Source: Nocardia spumae (GTDB taxonomy: Bacteria; Actinomycetota; Actinomycetes; Mycobacteriales; Mycobacteriaceae). From it: a stretch of 64,000 nt of DNA. Where the stretch lies: positions 6,820,001 through 6,884,000 of the forward strand of contig NZ_JAJFZL010000001.1 in NCBI RefSeq assembly GCF_020733635.1. The letters are read 5' to 3'. Shown one piece after another: positions 63,453 through 64,000 of this stretch. Both the position numbers and the translations under genes were made by a program. The notes beneath the pieces were generated by a model. The model had not been told where the DNA came from and did no database searches. It saw only the letters and a program-made list of their open reading frames with translations. Each line of letters begins with the position of its first letter. Positions within the stretch are counted from its first letter, which is position 1.

Positions 63453-64000
63453 CATCGGCCGAGGACGCCAGCCAGGTATTGCATTTCGGCGCCCGGTTGC
63501 TGTGATAGCCCGACTCGAGCCATCCGCCGTTGTGCGCCTCGGTGCCGTGGTCGCGCATATCACCGGGCTGATCGCCGCGATGGTAGTTGTCGTCGAGGGC
63601 CCGTCCGGCCTGTTCGGCGGAGACGGTTCCGGCCGCCGTCGACGAGCCGATGAACATGCCGCCGAAGCATTGCGCCTCCAGTTCCAGTCGGCGTGACATC
63701 TCCAGTCCCGCAGCCGAACTCGATCCGACCGCGCGAGCGTCCTGATTCTGCTTGGCCATGATTCCGGTCAACGCCTGCACGTGATGGCCGTATTCGTGGG
63801 CGAGGATGGTCAGGAAGATGATCGGATCGCCGGGATCCTCGTTGGTGAAGATCGACTGCAACGGCATGTAGATCGTCTTGTTCGCACTGCAGTAGAAGGC
63901 GACCGGATTCGTGGGGCTGCCGCCGCACGGCGAGGCGGCGGGCGCGCCGTCGGTCACACTGAGGCCGGGGCTGGAGAACGGCAGGTTCTGGACCGCGAGC
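63445..64000 (-). CDS. Neutral zinc metallopeptidase (KPN_02809/YpfJ type), 5' end outside window
   Basis: The C-terminal 184 residues of a larger protein; the frame runs open through the window edge. The zinc motif is HEYGHH in ILAHEYGHHVQALTGIM, with the downstream Glu in RRLELEAQCFGGMF. Preceding text PVAFYCSANKTIYMP and following EQAGRALDDNYHRGDQ match the putative neutral zinc metallopeptidase family, members of which are usually membrane-anchored and exported. Two Cys (in SPCGG and FYCS) may pair outside the cell. Its role is unknown. It converges with the TetR gene and overlaps it by 8 nt. Confidence 0.88.
   Translation of the reverse strand, partial: LAVQNLPFSSPGLSVTDGAPAASPCGGSPTNPVAFYCSANKTIYMPLQSIFTNEDPGDPIIFLTILAHEYGHHVQALTGIMAKQNQDARAVGSSSAAGLEMSRRLELEAQCFGGMFIGSSTAAGTVSAEQAGRALDDNYHRGDQPGDMRDHGTEAHNGGWLESGYHSNRAPKCNTWLASSADVS

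Overview
The window reads as chromosome from a high-GC, mycolic-acid-producing actinomycete, most likely Nocardia or a close relative. This is inferred from the GC-rich coding style with GTG starts, the F420-dependent enzyme, the cholesterol oxidase and KstR-type operators, the tuberculostearic-acid gene pair, the MurT/GatD pair and a PknK-type kinase. The gene order asd, ask, leuA, murT-gatD, recR, ebfC, SRPBCC gene, FAD oxidoreductase, methyltransferase, dnaX parallels Mycobacterium tuberculosis Rv3708c-Rv3721c, with several blocks inserted. I found no IS element, prophage, CRISPR array, tRNA or rRNA, so this is core chromosome with accessory insertions.

Layout. (1) 1-6250: a KstD-like flavoenzyme, then a compact operon (F420-dependent oxidoreductase, GT4 glycosyltransferase, methyltransferase, alpha/alpha-toroid protein), with a second methyltransferase facing it. 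The product is unknown, and this is the best candidate for an undescribed pathway. (2) 6390-20920: an accessory block rich in TetR regulators and their likely target genes (MFS exporter, SDR, SnoaL-like protein). It also holds glutathione peroxidase, a GMC oxidoreductase behind KstR-type boxes, a TDT transporter, a LutC-like protein, the furA-katA pair and a secreted serine hydrolase. (3) 20930-23230: asd and ask for aspartate-family amino acids. (4) 23628-28466: small enzymes, another TetR pair, LtrA and an ion-channel-like protein. (5) 28511-34882: Tat-exported cholesterol oxidase, gatD-murT (peptidoglycan amidation), a PPOX protein and a Tat-exported amine-oxidase-type flavoenzyme. (6) 34978-39307: an EspI-like ATPase with a repeat-rich N-terminus, then leuA behind a leucine leader peptide and attenuator. 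(7) 39382-44352: recR-ebfC, a MerR regulator with a classic 19-bp-spacer promoter, and small proteins. (8) 44725-57752: the 10-methyl fatty acid gene pair, PknK, the fadA-fadB beta-oxidation pair and dnaX. (9) 58188-64000: a hypothetical protein, an ammonium transporter with an unusual pore residue, an MMPL exporter coupled to its own TetR, and a partial zinc metallopeptidase.

Regulation is unusually legible. Most divergent gene pairs carry a clear dyad operator: a five-box array at 13438-13525, near-perfect palindromes at 15142-15166 and 60453-60483, paired direct repeats at 20200-20245, and KstR-like boxes at 7693 and 7804. Most convergent pairs are separated by strong GC hairpins. All functional calls come from reading motifs by eye; no database search was run.
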